The notes below the pieces were generated by a model. The model was not told the DNA's origin and made no database searches. It saw nothing but the letters and a program-made list of their open reading frames with translations. A DNA stretch of 39,523 bases. It comes from JACPVU01 sp964373255 (GTDB lineage: Archaea > Aenigmatarchaeota > Aenigmatarchaeia > GW2011-AR5). Of this stretch, positions 1 through 7,118 are shown piece by piece. The stretch covers positions 1 through 39,523 of the forward strand of contig CAYJTG010000010.1 in NCBI GenBank assembly GCA_964373255.1, written 5' to 3'. Position 1 is the stretch's first letter. Every line of letters starts with the position of its first letter. A program made the translations under genes and the position numbers.

Positions 1-90
1 CTAACTTGAAGTTAAGCTTCGCTTAACTTAAGTCGCCAAAAGACTTTGTCTTTTGTACGAAGTCGGTGGTTTCCTTGAGGATTTCTTTTC

Positions 91-256
91 GAATTCATAT
101 CATTCACATAGCGGAATTTCATTCCACTTGTGCAAACGAATCTTCGATTCGCTATGCATCCTGCAACTAATTCGAGGGAAGCAAAGCTTTCCTGAATTTC
201 TCAAAGGATTTCATAGAAATCCTTTGCAGAAAAGTTGCAGGTTTTCTGATGAATTC
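91..256. repeat. Branched inverted repeat next to tRNA-Met
   Basis: The ends pair (GAATTCAT near 91 with ATGAATTC near 249). Inside are nested stems: CATAGCG/CGCTATG with a hairpin CGAATCTTCGATTCG, and CCTGCAACT/AGTTGCAGG enclosing two hairpins, one of them AAAGGATTT/AAATCCTTT. This gives a multi-way junction with no coding capacity. Bases 1-60 hold two further simple hairpins (GTTAAGC/GCTTAAC and CAAAAGAC/GTCTTTTG). The repeat ends 12 bp from the 3' end of the tRNA-Met gene, so it lies in the tRNA trailer region. I see no flanking direct repeat. It may belong to the three-way-junction element class seen elsewhere in the window, but this is inference. Confidence 0.5.
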
Positions 257-267
257 AAAAATAATAG

Positions 268-467
268 TGCCGAAGATGGGAATTGAACCCACGACCCCCA
301 CGTGTCTTATTTGTCACAGACTTTCGTCTCAAAGCTCATAACAAAATATGAGCGTGGTGCTCTACCTTCTCCCCGATCCTTCCTAATATTGCGAAGCCTA
401 TGGTTTCTTTCCTGCACACAAAGACCTTTCTTTACAAAGAAAGGGATCGGTACTGAGCTACTTCGGC
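268..467 (-). tRNA. tRNA-Met (CAT), two introns
   Basis: On the minus strand the acceptor GCCGAAG (467-461) pairs with CTTCGGC, with discriminator A at 268. The D stem is GCTC/GAGC, the anticodon stem CCACG/CGTGG, and the T arm GTGGG-TTCAATT-CCCAT. One intron follows A37 of the loop CTCATA, at about 346-304 (43 nt); its start pairs with the anticodon region, as in archaeal bulge-helix-bulge introns. A second insertion of about 84 nt (roughly 451-368) lies in the D loop, closed by CCGATCC/GGATCGG and carrying the hairpin module CTTTCTTTGTAAAGAAAG. Removing both leaves 73 nt. Elongator Met fits better than initiator. A tRNA-Ile2 read by a modified C34 cannot be excluded. A TATA-like stretch lies at about 493-502. 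Confidence 0.85.
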
Positions 468-525
468 GTGCATCTTGCTTTGATTTGAAAATAAGACTTT
501 AATAATTAATAATCATAAGTAATCT

Positions 526-741
526 ATGCCTGAAAAAGACCTAATTCTATTTTTACTTGGAGCAGCAACTAGTTTCACACTTAGTACTGTTGCTGTTGCT
601 TATACTGTGTACAGGCGCAACAAGTACCTGTCAGAAACCCATACGATGACGCCTGAAGCGTATAAGGCACTTTACGATAAAAAAATAGAAAGTTATAGGG
701 AACACTTAAAATCGCAAGTTGTTTATGATCCTATTTACTGA
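526..741 (+). CDS. Small single-pass membrane protein, unknown
   Basis: This 71-residue protein has one hydrophobic segment (about residues 5-27, LILFLLGAATSF...VAYTVY) followed by a basic stretch YRRNK and a charged, probably helical tail with several Lys/Glu. I do not recognise a family. It is most simply a membrane anchor with a cytoplasmic tail. It starts 58 bp from the tRNA-Met 5' end, in the opposite orientation. Its stop abuts the stop of the convergent rfcS gene with no gap, which supports the reading frame. The AT-rich sequence just before the ATG has no clear Shine-Dalgarno site. Confidence 0.6.
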   Translation: MPEKDLILFLLGAATSFTLSTVAVAYTVYRRNKYLSETHTMTPEAYKALYDKKIESYREHLKSQVVYDPIY

Positions 742-1698
742 CTATTTCTTCCCTACAAGCGCGATCTGCGCAAGCAGTGACTCGAGCTGTATCTGCGGGT
801 TCGATCCTTCTGTCAGGCGGAACTCGCACTCGCCGGCTTTTTCTATCAGCACAAGCTTCTGCTGATCCGTGAGCGGGAGAAAGAATATCTGGGTATGCAT
901 GTCCTTTATGATGTCCTCGCCTGCCAGGCCTTTCTCGTAAAGCAGGGACAGCAGCTGTTTTCGTGCTTCAGGGAAATTGCCCGCAAGCGATGTCTCCAGC
1001 ATTTTTATTATGAGAGCGGGCTCCATCTTGCTTGTTATCGAGAGTATAACGTCTTTTGTTATTTTATCGTTTGTCGAAGCTGTCTGCAGGATGTTAATAG
1101 CCTTCCGCATGTCGCCGCCCGAGAACTGAAAAATCAGCGGGAAGACGTCCTCTTCGATTTTGAGCTTTTCGTTCTCTGCTATGTGCCTGATGCAATCTAC
1201 GACGTCTTCTTCCTTCAGCGACGAAAAGCGAAACACGGCTGTACGGCTTTGTATAGGAGGAATGATCTTTCCGGAATAATTGCAAGCGAGGACGAACCTG
1301 CAGACGTGCGAGTACATTTCCATCGTTCTGCGCAGTGCGTGCTGGGCGTCCTTTGTGAGCGCGTCTGCCTCGTCGAGGTAAATGATCTTGAACAAGCCGT
1401 CTATTGGAAGCGTGCGGGCGAAATCTTTTATCTTCACCCTTACGGTATCTATGCCACGCTCATCCGACGCATTCATTTCCAAGAAATTAGCACGCCACTG
1501 GTCCTTGAATAATTCATTGGCTATGCACAAGGCAGTCGTGGTCTTGCCGCAGCCGGCAGGCCCTGCAAACATGCAATGCGGAAGCGAGCGGGTTTTTATA
1601 AAGGATTTCAACGTATTGACTATGTGGGTCTGGCCGATCACGTCGTCCAATTTCTTAGGCCGGTACTTCTCTGTCCATATGTTCTCAAGACCGGGCAT
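742..1698 (-). CDS. rfcS: Replication factor C small subunit
   Basis: RfcS is the AAA+ ATPase subunit of the archaeal clamp loader that opens PCNA and places it on primed DNA. The 318-residue protein has the normal length. It starts NIWTEKYRPKKLDDVIGQ, then Walker A GPAGCGKTT (46-54), Walker B YLDEADAL, sensor 1 region LACNYSGKII, and the arginine-finger region IQSRTAVFRF. The usual SRC motif there reads SRT, a small departure. The start at 1698 is chosen because a GAGGTG ribosome site precedes it by about 8 bases and the family begins there; an in-frame upstream extension to 1722 would overlap the upstream gene. It follows the gene at 1703-1960 by 4 bp, so the two are probably cotranscribed. 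Confidence 0.95.
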   Translation of the reverse strand: MPGLENIWTEKYRPKKLDDVIGQTHIVNTLKSFIKTRSLPHCMFAGPAGCGKTTTALCIANELFKDQWRANFLEMNASDERGIDTVRVKIKDFARTLPIDGLFKIIYLDEADALTKDAQHALRRTMEMYSHVCRFVLACNYSGKIIPPIQSRTAVFRFSSLKEEDVVDCIRHIAENEKLKIEEDVFPLIFQFSGGDMRKAINILQTASTNDKITKDVILSITSKMEPALIIKMLETSLAGNFPEARKQLLSLLYEKGLAGEDIIKDMHTQIFFLPLTDQQKLVLIEKAGECEFRLTEGSNPQIQLESLLAQIALVGKK

Positions 1699-1702
1699 AA
1701 AC

Positions 1703-1960
1703 TCACACCTCATTAGCATCATAAGGCTTCAGCGATTCCATAAGCCATCCTATATCTTTCGAGTATTTAGAAGAAAATGACTGATTGTTTTTAAAGGATT
1801 CTTCGGCTGTTCCATTTCTTATTTGATATTGTAATATAATAGAATCCACGGAATTTTCCATAATAACATAGTTTGCAAGCGGCGGTATCGAAATGCTTAT
1901 ATCCTTTGTTGTAAATTCTCGCTGTTTGTCTGATGGTGTAATATATAGTTCTTTTTTCAT
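1703..1960 (-). CDS. Hypothetical protein upstream of rfcS
   Basis: This 85-residue protein starts MKKELYITPSDKQREF. It has an isoleucine-rich middle (DISISIPPLANYVIM) and an acidic C-terminus, with no membrane segment, signal peptide or cysteine motif. I do not recognise it. The ATG at 1960 is preferred over a GTG nine bases upstream because the sequence GTGATT in front is a good ribosome site. The gene lies 4 bp upstream of rfcS and probably shares its promoter. The two structured insertion elements at 1980-2277 lie directly upstream, so they separate this operon from the divergent gene at 2332. Confidence 0.6.
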   Translation of the reverse strand: MKKELYITPSDKQREFTTKDISISIPPLANYVIMENSVDSIILQYQIRNGTAEESFKNNQSFSSKYSKDIGWLMESLKPYDANEV

Positions 1961-1979
1961 TGGAATCACTTAACTGGAT

Positions 1980-2112
1980 GGCTCTGTTGAAAACCTATGA
2001 AAAAGCATCGACGTAGACCCTTACGTCTTATCGACGTAAGGGTCAGCTAGAGCTATTGTCAAAAGACAATAGCTCTCACGTCGATGCTTTTATTGAGCAT
2101 TTCAACAGAGCC
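1980..2112. mobile_element. Three-way-junction element A (nested copy)
   Basis: The ends are a perfect 13-bp inverted repeat (GGCTCTGTTGAAA and its complement). A basal stem GCATCGACGT/ACGTCGATGC holds two arms: GACCCTTACGT/ACGTAAGGGTC and AGAGCTATTGTC/GACAATAGCTCT, joined by AGCT. An exact 8-bp direct repeat AACTGGAT flanks it (1972-1979 and 2113-2120), as expected for a target-site duplication. No ORF fits inside. It sits within the left end of element B. Element F (16224-16386) has the same type of ends. Confidence 0.85.
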
Positions 2113-2117
2113 AACTG

Positions 2118-2277
2118 GATTGAATTCCATTAAAGTATATGGTCGACGTAGACCCATACGTCTATCGACGTATGGGTCAGCTAGAGGCATTGTCTGAGCC
2201 GTTAGACGCACTTCGTGCGTCAGTTTGTTTCAATGCCTCTCACGTCGACCATAATCATACGAATATGGAATTCTATC
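2118..2277. mobile_element. Three-way-junction element B
   Basis: The terminal repeats are GATTGAATTCCAT on the left and ATGGAATTCTATC on the right (one mismatch when paired). The basal stem ends GGTCGACGT/ACGTCGACC. The arms are GACCCATACGT/ACGTATGGGTC and a longer arm starting AGAGGCATTG that carries a terminal hairpin GACGCAC-TTC-GTGCGTC. The flanks read ACTTAACTG (1968-1976, now separated from the element by insertion A) and ACTTAACTA (2278-2286), a likely 8-9 bp target duplication. The P2 arm pairs perfectly although its sequence differs from copies A, E and F. The 161-bp element E has the same ends. Confidence 0.8.
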
Positions 2278-2331
2278 ACTTAACTACAATCCCTAAAACT
2301 TTTAAAATGGAAGACAGACATTCTTATAAGC

Positions 2332-4149
2332 ATGACAAAGATAAAACTTGCCCTGATTTTGGTGCTCGTTGTTCTTATTTCTCACTATACTTTTGCCCAA
2401 GAGGACGAGTTCAACTCAAAGTCTGTTGATTCGATAACACTGCGCATCGTCCAGTCTGGTACGCTTGATATAACAGGAGACGTCAAAAGCGCAAACCTGA
2501 CGCTGTACATACCGCAGGAAGGGGTGCAGAGCCTCAACGTTGTGTCGAATCTGAAAAATACATGGAACTATGGGATCGACAGCTTTGGAAACAAGGTTGT
2601 TGTGATAGAGTGGAAGAACCCGTTTGGTGCTGTAACTTATCAGCTTGACATCATCGTAAAAAACAGGGTAAAGTTCGTGCAGCCCGCCGCTGGCATTGGT
2701 TCGGACTCAAGATACCTGAACGAGACAAAATACATAGTTATAGACGATGAGATAAGAAAGCTCGCCTACCCGTATGAAAAGACATGGGAAAATGTCGCGC
2801 GGCTTGCTGAGTTGGTGTACAACACTGTGGAATACGACATCAGCATGGTAGGCCAGCGAAAAAGCAGCGACTGGGTCTACGAGAACAAAAGAGGCGTCTG
2901 CGTTGAGCACGCAAACCTTTTGACGGCTTTGCTGCGCGCATCCGGAATACCAACAAGATACGTTGTTGGCTATGCTTATTCTTCTGTGGACAAAAAACTG
3001 ATAGGCCATACGTGGGTAGAAGTTCTGGACTCTTCTGGCAATTGGATTCCTTTCGACCCGACATGGCTGCAGGGCGGATACTCGGACGCCACCCATATAA
3101 AGACGGCAAACCTGCTTGATGACAGCCAGATAGATGTCCTGTCGTACTATGGGAGCGGAAGCATCAAATGGACGAGGGGCTCCTCCCAGAATGGTGCTTT
3201 AACAGGGGATTTGTACGCAGACAAAGTTGACATACTTGATTATACCACAAAAAACATAACATCAATAACACTTTCTTCTTCTGATGCTGCGCTTGGCGGC
3301 TATGGCTATGTAAAAGCCACGCTCAGCTCAAGCGTATGCGCAATAAACCAGATCAAGATACAATCGTGCGTTGACAAGACAAAGAATGACGTGATTGAAT
3401 TTTATGAGCGCGAGCGCAATGTATATTTCTGCGGCTCAAAGGAGATATACTGGTTCTTCGATGAAAACGGCAGAAACGGCTACGTATGCCCTGTTTCTGT
3501 ATTTGACCAGGTAGGAAGCACTGAGGAAATAGATGTAACCGTCTCGGGCAGCGCAAAAGGCAGGAATACAGCGATAGAAGGCCCGAGCACTGTGGCTGTC
3601 GGGGAGCGTTTCACGCTGAGGGCGAATGCGCCTTCTGGATTCATCTTTTACTCATCGGAATTCGGGATAAATTATGACACGTCATGGCCATTGACAATAA
3701 AAAGGACGGGAAACTACAATTTCTATCTTTACGACGGCGATTCTTTAGCAATAAAAGCGATATCTGTTGTTGAGAAAAAGGAGTTCGATCTTAGCATTAA
3801 AGCGCCTGACGATGCTGAATGGAACGAAACATTTCAGGTCAACGTCACGGCAAAAAACCTAAACGATGTGAAGTATGCGATATTAAGGCTCGAGTTTAAC
3901 GGCAGAAGAATAGAAAAATCGCTTTCGTTCCTGCCCAACGAGGAAAAGAAGCTCTCGTTTAACATGACAGCGCTATCAACGGGCACTATCTTTGCATCAT
4001 TGTCAGCAGATACACTTACGACCTATTCAACGTTCATATCGGTCGAGCAGCCGCCCCAGAAGCCGCTTTCAGCGATGGACAGCATAATAAAAGCAATCTC
4101 GGACTTCTTCGCAGGGATAGCGCAGTTCTTCGGTAATTTGTTCAAGTGA
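2332..4149 (+). CDS. Secreted transglutaminase-like protein
   Basis: This 605-residue exported protein has a transglutaminase/protease-like core. A signal peptide (LALILVLVVLISHYTFA) ends near residue 22. A beta-rich region follows, then the core with the triad: Cys190 in RGVCVEHA, His226 in GHTWVEV, Asp242 in FDPTW. Such domains act as peptidases, crosslinkers or deamidases; the substrate cannot be told here. After the core come two or more beta-sandwich-like regions (about 320-560, including a CARDB/Ig-like stretch near KAPDDAEWNETFQVNVTAKN). A C-terminal amphipathic aromatic helix (ISDFFAGIAQFFGNLF) may touch the membrane. It is divergent from rfcS, with a TATA-like TTTTAAAA at about 2298-2305 and a very short leader. 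It probably works at the cell envelope. Confidence 0.88.
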   Translation: MTKIKLALILVLVVLISHYTFAQEDEFNSKSVDSITLRIVQSGTLDITGDVKSANLTLYIPQEGVQSLNVVSNLKNTWNYGIDSFGNKVVVIEWKNPFGAVTYQLDIIVKNRVKFVQPAAGIGSDSRYLNETKYIVIDDEIRKLAYPYEKTWENVARLAELVYNTVEYDISMVGQRKSSDWVYENKRGVCVEHANLLTALLRASGIPTRYVVGYAYSSVDKKLIGHTWVEVLDSSGNWIPFDPTWLQGGYSDATHIKTANLLDDSQIDVLSYYGSGSIKWTRGSSQNGALTGDLYADKVDILDYTTKNITSITLSSSDAALGGYGYVKATLSSSVCAINQIKIQSCVDKTKNDVIEFYERERNVYFCGSKEIYWFFDENGRNGYVCPVSVFDQVGSTEEIDVTVSGSAKGRNTAIEGPSTVAVGERFTLRANAPSGFIFYSSEFGINYDTSWPLTIKRTGNYNFYLYDGDSLAIKAISVVEKKEFDLSIKAPDDAEWNETFQVNVTAKNLNDVKYAILRLEFNGRRIEKSLSFLPNEEKKLSFNMTALSTGTIFASLSADTLTTYSTFISVEQPPQKPLSAMDSIIKAISDFFAGIAQFFGNLFK

Positions 4150-4181
4150 TCGTTTTAATAAATTAGCGTCAAATCTTACAT

Positions 4182-4742
4182 ATGTTAATTGCTATATCAG
4201 GAACCCCAGGCACAGGAAAAACGTCTGTGGCAAAGCTCCTGAAGAAAGAACTGGATGCAAACCTGATTTCATTATCGATACTGTTAAGAAAAGGCATGAT
4301 AAAATCACAGTGGGACAATGGGCGAAAAACAAATATAGTCAATATAAAAGAACTAAGGAACGCCGTTAAAAAGAACATAGGCAATAATAGAATAAACATC
4401 GTAGACGGCCACCTGTCTCATTTCATTCCTGCTGACATTATAGTTATACTCCGCTGCAGGCCTGACATCCTGATAAAGCGCATGAGAAGGAAGGAATGGA
4501 GCAAGAGCAAGATAGTGGAGAATGTTCGTGCGGAGATTCTTGACACAATAACGATAGAGGCATTAGGCGTGCAGAAAAAGGGCAAGGTCATTGAGATCGA
4601 TACAACAAGAAAGACACCAAAACGGACAGCGGTGATGATAAAAAAGATTTTAAATAATCATTCCATGCAAAGGAAATACGTGCCAGGAAAAATAGACTGG
4701 TCAGAAAGGTTTGCAAGGTATCTTTTGAATGATAACTTATAA
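4182..4742 (+). CDS. AK6/Fap7-type adenylate kinase
   Basis: This 186-residue P-loop kinase belongs to the AK6 (Fap7/hCINAP) family. Family members have adenylate kinase or ATPase activity and help 40S/30S maturation through the uS11 region. The P-loop is GTPGTGKTS (7-15). Family stretches VDGHLSHFIPADIIVILRC and RPDILIKRMRRKEWSKSKIVENV are present and cover the NMP/LID part, followed by EILDTITIEAL. The C-terminal tail after residue 150 is basic. The gene follows the transglutaminase by 32 bp on the same strand and has an AT-rich upstream region (GTTTTAATAAAT, about 4152) that may be its own promoter. Element C lies 17 bp after its stop. Confidence 0.9.
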   Translation: MLIAISGTPGTGKTSVAKLLKKELDANLISLSILLRKGMIKSQWDNGRKTNIVNIKELRNAVKKNIGNNRINIVDGHLSHFIPADIIVILRCRPDILIKRMRRKEWSKSKIVENVRAEILDTITIEALGVQKKGKVIEIDTTRKTPKRTAVMIKKILNNHSMQRKYVPGKIDWSERFARYLLNDNL

Positions 4743-4759
4743 TTAAGACTATATTTAAT

Positions 4760-4850
4760 AGTATCTCCGAAAGTGAGGTATACGCCTCTTGGCGTATACC
4801 TCGGTAGAGGATTACTGCCAACAGGCAGTAATCCAACTTTCGGAGATACT
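4760..4850. mobile_element. Three-way-junction element C
   Basis: This 91-bp palindromic element has a basal stem AGTATCTCCGAAAGT with ACTTTCGGAGATACT. Arm one is GAGGTATACGCC-TCTT-GGCGTATACCTC is split here as GAGGTATACGCC and its complement around a TCTT loop. Arm two is GGATTACTGCC with its complement around AACA. The joint between the arms is GGTAGA. The flanking 7-mers are ATTTAAT and GTTTAAT (6 of 7 equal), a probable target duplication. It lies between two same-strand genes. Copies H and I are the same length. It could be read as a terminator, but there is no oligo-T run and the fold is too elaborate. Confidence 0.85.
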
Positions 4851-4870
4851 GTTTAATGTTCTTAATAATA

Positions 4871-4960
4871 TCTGAAGATTAGGTCTGAAGATCCCATTTT
4901 CTTTTGGGGTCCGATAAAAAGGGAAGATATCGAGGAAAAGAAACCGTAGGTGTCTTGTCT
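4871..4960 (+). promoter_or_regulatory. Structured leader of htpX
   Basis: The sequence contains GAAGATCCCATTTTCTTTTG followed by GGGTCC, then AAGGGAAGATA and AAGAAACCGTAGGTGTCTTG just before the ATG. The first part matches the leaders of rpoH and rpl30e. The last part matches the rpl30e leader almost base for base (AAACCGTAGGTGTCTTG). The copy lacks the long hairpin present in the rpl40e leader. GGTG, about 6 bases before the ATG, can serve as ribosome site. Shared leaders on unrelated genes suggest either a common regulatory RNA or an insertion hotspot. Confidence 0.6.
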
Positions 4961-5773
4961 ATGGGTGCGAAAATAAGGTCTGCTTTGCTGCTTGGATTAT
5001 TGACAGCGATATTTCTGGCAGTAGGCTACGCATTTGCCGGCATCGCAGGCGCGACAATAGGATTAGTTATTGCGCTGGTCATGAATTTTGTCTCTTACTG
5101 GTATTCAGACAAAATAGTGCTCTGGATGTACCGTGCCAAGAAGCTGGATGACAAAAAAATAAATAACATAATCAAAAAGTTGGCTGAAAAAAGCGCCATA
5201 CCTGTTCCGGCTACTTACATTGTAGAAACAGATGCGCCGAATGCCTTTGCCACAGGAAGAAGTCCAAAACACTCGGCTGTGGCTGTGACAAGAGGCCTGA
5301 TAGAGCGATTGGACGACGATGAGATAGAAGGCGTGCTGGCTCATGAGCTTTCGCACATAAAGAACCGCGACACGCTTGTATCGACGATAGCCGCCACGCT
5401 TGCCGGCGCATTAACATGGTTAGCATACCTGTTCTACTTTGGTGATGAGCGTGAAAGGAATGGACTAAGTTTTATACTGCTTTTCATACTAGCTCCGCTG
5501 GCAGCATCGCTGATAAGGCTCGCGATATCCAGAAACCGCGAATACCTTGCCGATCAGACAGGCGCGATGCTTTCAGACCCGATGAGCCTGGCGAGCGCGC
5601 TCGAAAAGATATCGTCCTATTCACACGGCAAAAAAATGAGGGGAAACAAGGCGACCGCACACATGTTTATTGTCAACCCGTTTTCCGGCGCGAGCATGAT
5701 GGAGCTTTTCTCGACCCATCCTCCAACAGAGAAGCGCACAGCTGTGCTGAGGGCGATGGCAAAGAAGACTTAA
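4961..5773 (+). CDS. htpX: HtpX-like membrane zinc metalloprotease
   Basis: HtpX (M48B) proteases degrade damaged membrane proteins. This copy is 270 residues. Two N-terminal membrane segments (about 8-46) precede a zinc site HELSH (128-132) in VLAHELSHIKNRD. A second hydrophobic pair (about 140-180) precedes the third-ligand motif NREYLADQTGA. A conserved FSTHPP motif is near the C-terminus. The ATG at 4961 matches the normal N-terminus; an in-frame ATG at 4904 would add 19 residues that read through the conserved leader and is rejected. The gene stands alone behind the shared leader and just upstream of rpl40e. Confidence 0.93.
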   Translation: MGAKIRSALLLGLLTAIFLAVGYAFAGIAGATIGLVIALVMNFVSYWYSDKIVLWMYRAKKLDDKKINNIIKKLAEKSAIPVPATYIVETDAPNAFATGRSPKHSAVAVTRGLIERLDDDEIEGVLAHELSHIKNRDTLVSTIAATLAGALTWLAYLFYFGDERERNGLSFILLFILAPLAASLIRLAISRNREYLADQTGAMLSDPMSLASALEKISSYSHGKKMRGNKATAHMFIVNPFSGASMMELFSTHPPTEKRTAVLRAMAKKT

Positions 5774-5827
5774 ATAAGTACGGTCAAAAGATAAGAGAAT
5801 AATTATTAAAGAAAACGTCTTGAAGGG

Positions 5828-5879
5828 CTTCAGTTCTTTGGGGTTCTCCAAGACCTTTCTTTCAAGAAAGGGATTGGAA
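5828..5879 (+). repeat. Hairpin module forming the rpl40e leader
   Basis: This 52-nt block ends exactly at the base before the rpl40e ATG. Read on the opposite strand it matches tRNA-Thr intron bases 15580-15631 at 51 of 52 positions. On the mRNA strand it has CAGTTCTTTGGGGTTCTCC followed by a hairpin, CCAAGACCTTTCTT pairing with AAGAAAGGGATTGG. The leader of rpoH ends with the same GGGATTGG plus two bases before its ATG. It lacks a standard ribosome site, so translation must cope with, use or remove the hairpin. Close identity to a tRNA intron points to recent copying. Confidence 0.85.
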
Positions 5880-6065
5880 ATGGGCAAAAAAATTGCAGAG
5901 GCAGCGGCAAACCGCCTCTTTTTGAACATGTTTATCTGCATGCGGTGCAACGCAAGAATACGCGCTCAGCCGGAGAAAGTGAAGAAAGGCCTGATAAAGT
6001 GCAGGAAGTGCCTCTCGAAGAACCTGAGGCTGAAGGCTAAGGAGAGAAGGGGACTGAAGGCGTAA
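5880..6065 (+). CDS. rpl40e: Ribosomal protein L40e
   Basis: This 61-residue zinc-binding large-subunit protein (eL40) corresponds to the part of the eukaryotic protein that is fused to ubiquitin. Two CxxC pairs, CMRC (near residue 19) and CRKC (near residue 42), bind one zinc. The family signatures ICMRCNAR and LRLKAKERRG are both present. The ATG at 5880 is chosen because the homologous N-terminus begins there; an in-frame TTG at 5820 would translate the leader repeat. The copy has a few extra residues (AQPEKVKKGL) between the cysteine pairs. It overlaps no neighbour and converges on the thiol-redox operon 6 bp downstream. Confidence 0.93.
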   Translation: MGKKIAEAAANRLFLNMFICMRCNARIRAQPEKVKKGLIKCRKCLSKNLRLKAKERRGLKA

Positions 6066-6071
6066 ATACTT

Positions 6072-7118
6072 TTATCCGAATGTGAACGTATATAATTTTA
6101 ATCCTGGTGTTGTTTGTATTTCAAGAAGTTTTATGTCGTAGTTATCCGAAGATACTATGTTGTATAGTCTTTCTTCTGAAATATTAGCAGTTCCGTCAAC
6201 AACATCATCGCCCTCTGCAGTAACATTATTTATTTTAATAATTATATTTGCAGATCCGCCTGCAACAATATTTGCTCTTTTCGCCTTGTAAATCAGAGAA
6301 ACCTTCCCCTTCGTGGCTGATTCCATGTTGTCAGCATTGTTCAGCCATAATCCTTCCAGGTAAAAAGCATTTGCCTTCGTTATATTCGCAGGTATGTAAT
6401 CAACAAATTTGTTTGGAGAGAAGCCCTCGCTGTTTCCAAGCTGGTTTCTTGAGAATGCATAGCCTAAATAAATTTCTGGCGTACCGATCTGCGAAAAATC
6501 AGTGTCCGAACTTATGTTTGTCATGTTGTTTAAGAGCTTGGCATAGGGATTTGCTTCCTTCAGGAGTTCTTGTATAACCTTTTCTGTTTCTTCGTATCCG
6601 CCTTCTCCTATATGGTCATATCTTATGTTGCCGTCTTTATCGATGATATATTTCCTAGGCCAATAATTATTTTTGTAAGCGCGCCATGTTGCATAATTGT
6701 TGTCCTGGACGACAGCGTACTTAATTCCGTATTTTTCTACTGCTGCCTTGACATTGTTGTAATCCTTTTCGAATTCAAACTCAGGTGTGTGGATGCCAAT
6801 AATCACAAGCCCTTTGTCAGCATATTTGCCGTGCCAGCCGTTCAGGTAAGGCAGCGTCCTTATGCAATTGATGCACGTGTATGTCCAGAAATCAACAATA
6901 ACGACTTTACCCTTCAAATCTTCTATTTTCAATGGCTCAGAGTTTATCCAATTCTGCGTTTCGATAAGTTCTGGTGCCTTTCCGAGGTTAGGAAGAGAAG
7001 ACTGATAGTTTTGCTGTTGTGGAACATTTATTATTATGGAAGCTGCTGCTATGAACACGATTATTATTGCAAAAACCATTATCTCAGGCCTTAATAATTT
7101 TTTTCTACTGTGCTTCAT
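6072..7118 (-). CDS. Membrane-anchored TlpA/DipZ-like thioredoxin
   Basis: This 348-residue protein has an N-terminal membrane anchor (IMVFAIIIVFIAAASIII, about 13-30) and an outward-facing redoxin domain with the redox pair C82 and C85 in FWTYTCINCIRTLPYL. This is the DipZ variant of the TlpA motif. VVIVDFW, GLVIIGIHTPEFEFE and the cis-Pro-type region YWPRKYIIDKDG complete the fold. The C-terminal about 150 residues (from TPEIYLGYAFSRNQ) match the DipZ C-terminal beta domain. In bacteria DipZ fuses this to a CcdA part; here the CcdA part is the separate upstream gene, overlapping by 14 bp. The natural role is thiol-disulfide exchange outside the membrane using electrons passed by CcdA. Confidence 0.88.
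   Translation of the reverse strand: MKHSRKKLLRPEIMVFAIIIVFIAAASIIINVPQQQNYQSSLPNLGKAPELIETQNWINSEPLKIEDLKGKVVIVDFWTYTCINCIRTLPYLNGWHGKYADKGLVIIGIHTPEFEFEKDYNNVKAAVEKYGIKYAVVQDNNYATWRAYKNNYWPRKYIIDKDGNIRYDHIGEGGYEETEKVIQELLKEANPYAKLLNNMTNISSDTDFSQIGTPEIYLGYAFSRNQLGNSEGFSPNKFVDYIPANITKANAFYLEGLWLNNADNMESATKGKVSLIYKAKRANIVAGGSANIIIKINNVTAEGDDVVDGTANISEERLYNIVSSDNYDIKLLEIQTTPGLKLYTFTFG

Noticed and set aside
268..467. Initiator tRNA-Met
   Set aside because: The acceptor GCCGAAG and the lack of the three G-C pairs at the anticodon stem typical of initiators point to an elongator (or Ile2) tRNA.
895..1512. A 205-codon plus frame opposite rfcS
   Set aside because: rfcS on the other strand is certain; this frame is Cys/Phe/Tyr-rich antisense noise.
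4760..4850. The 91-bp elements as simple terminators
   Set aside because: There is no T-run after the stem. Copies lie in several gene contexts, are flanked by direct repeats and are inserted in both orientations.
4904..4960. An N-terminal extension of HtpX from an upstream ATG
   Set aside because: The extra 19 residues come from the shared leader sequence, and homologues begin at MGAKIRSALL.
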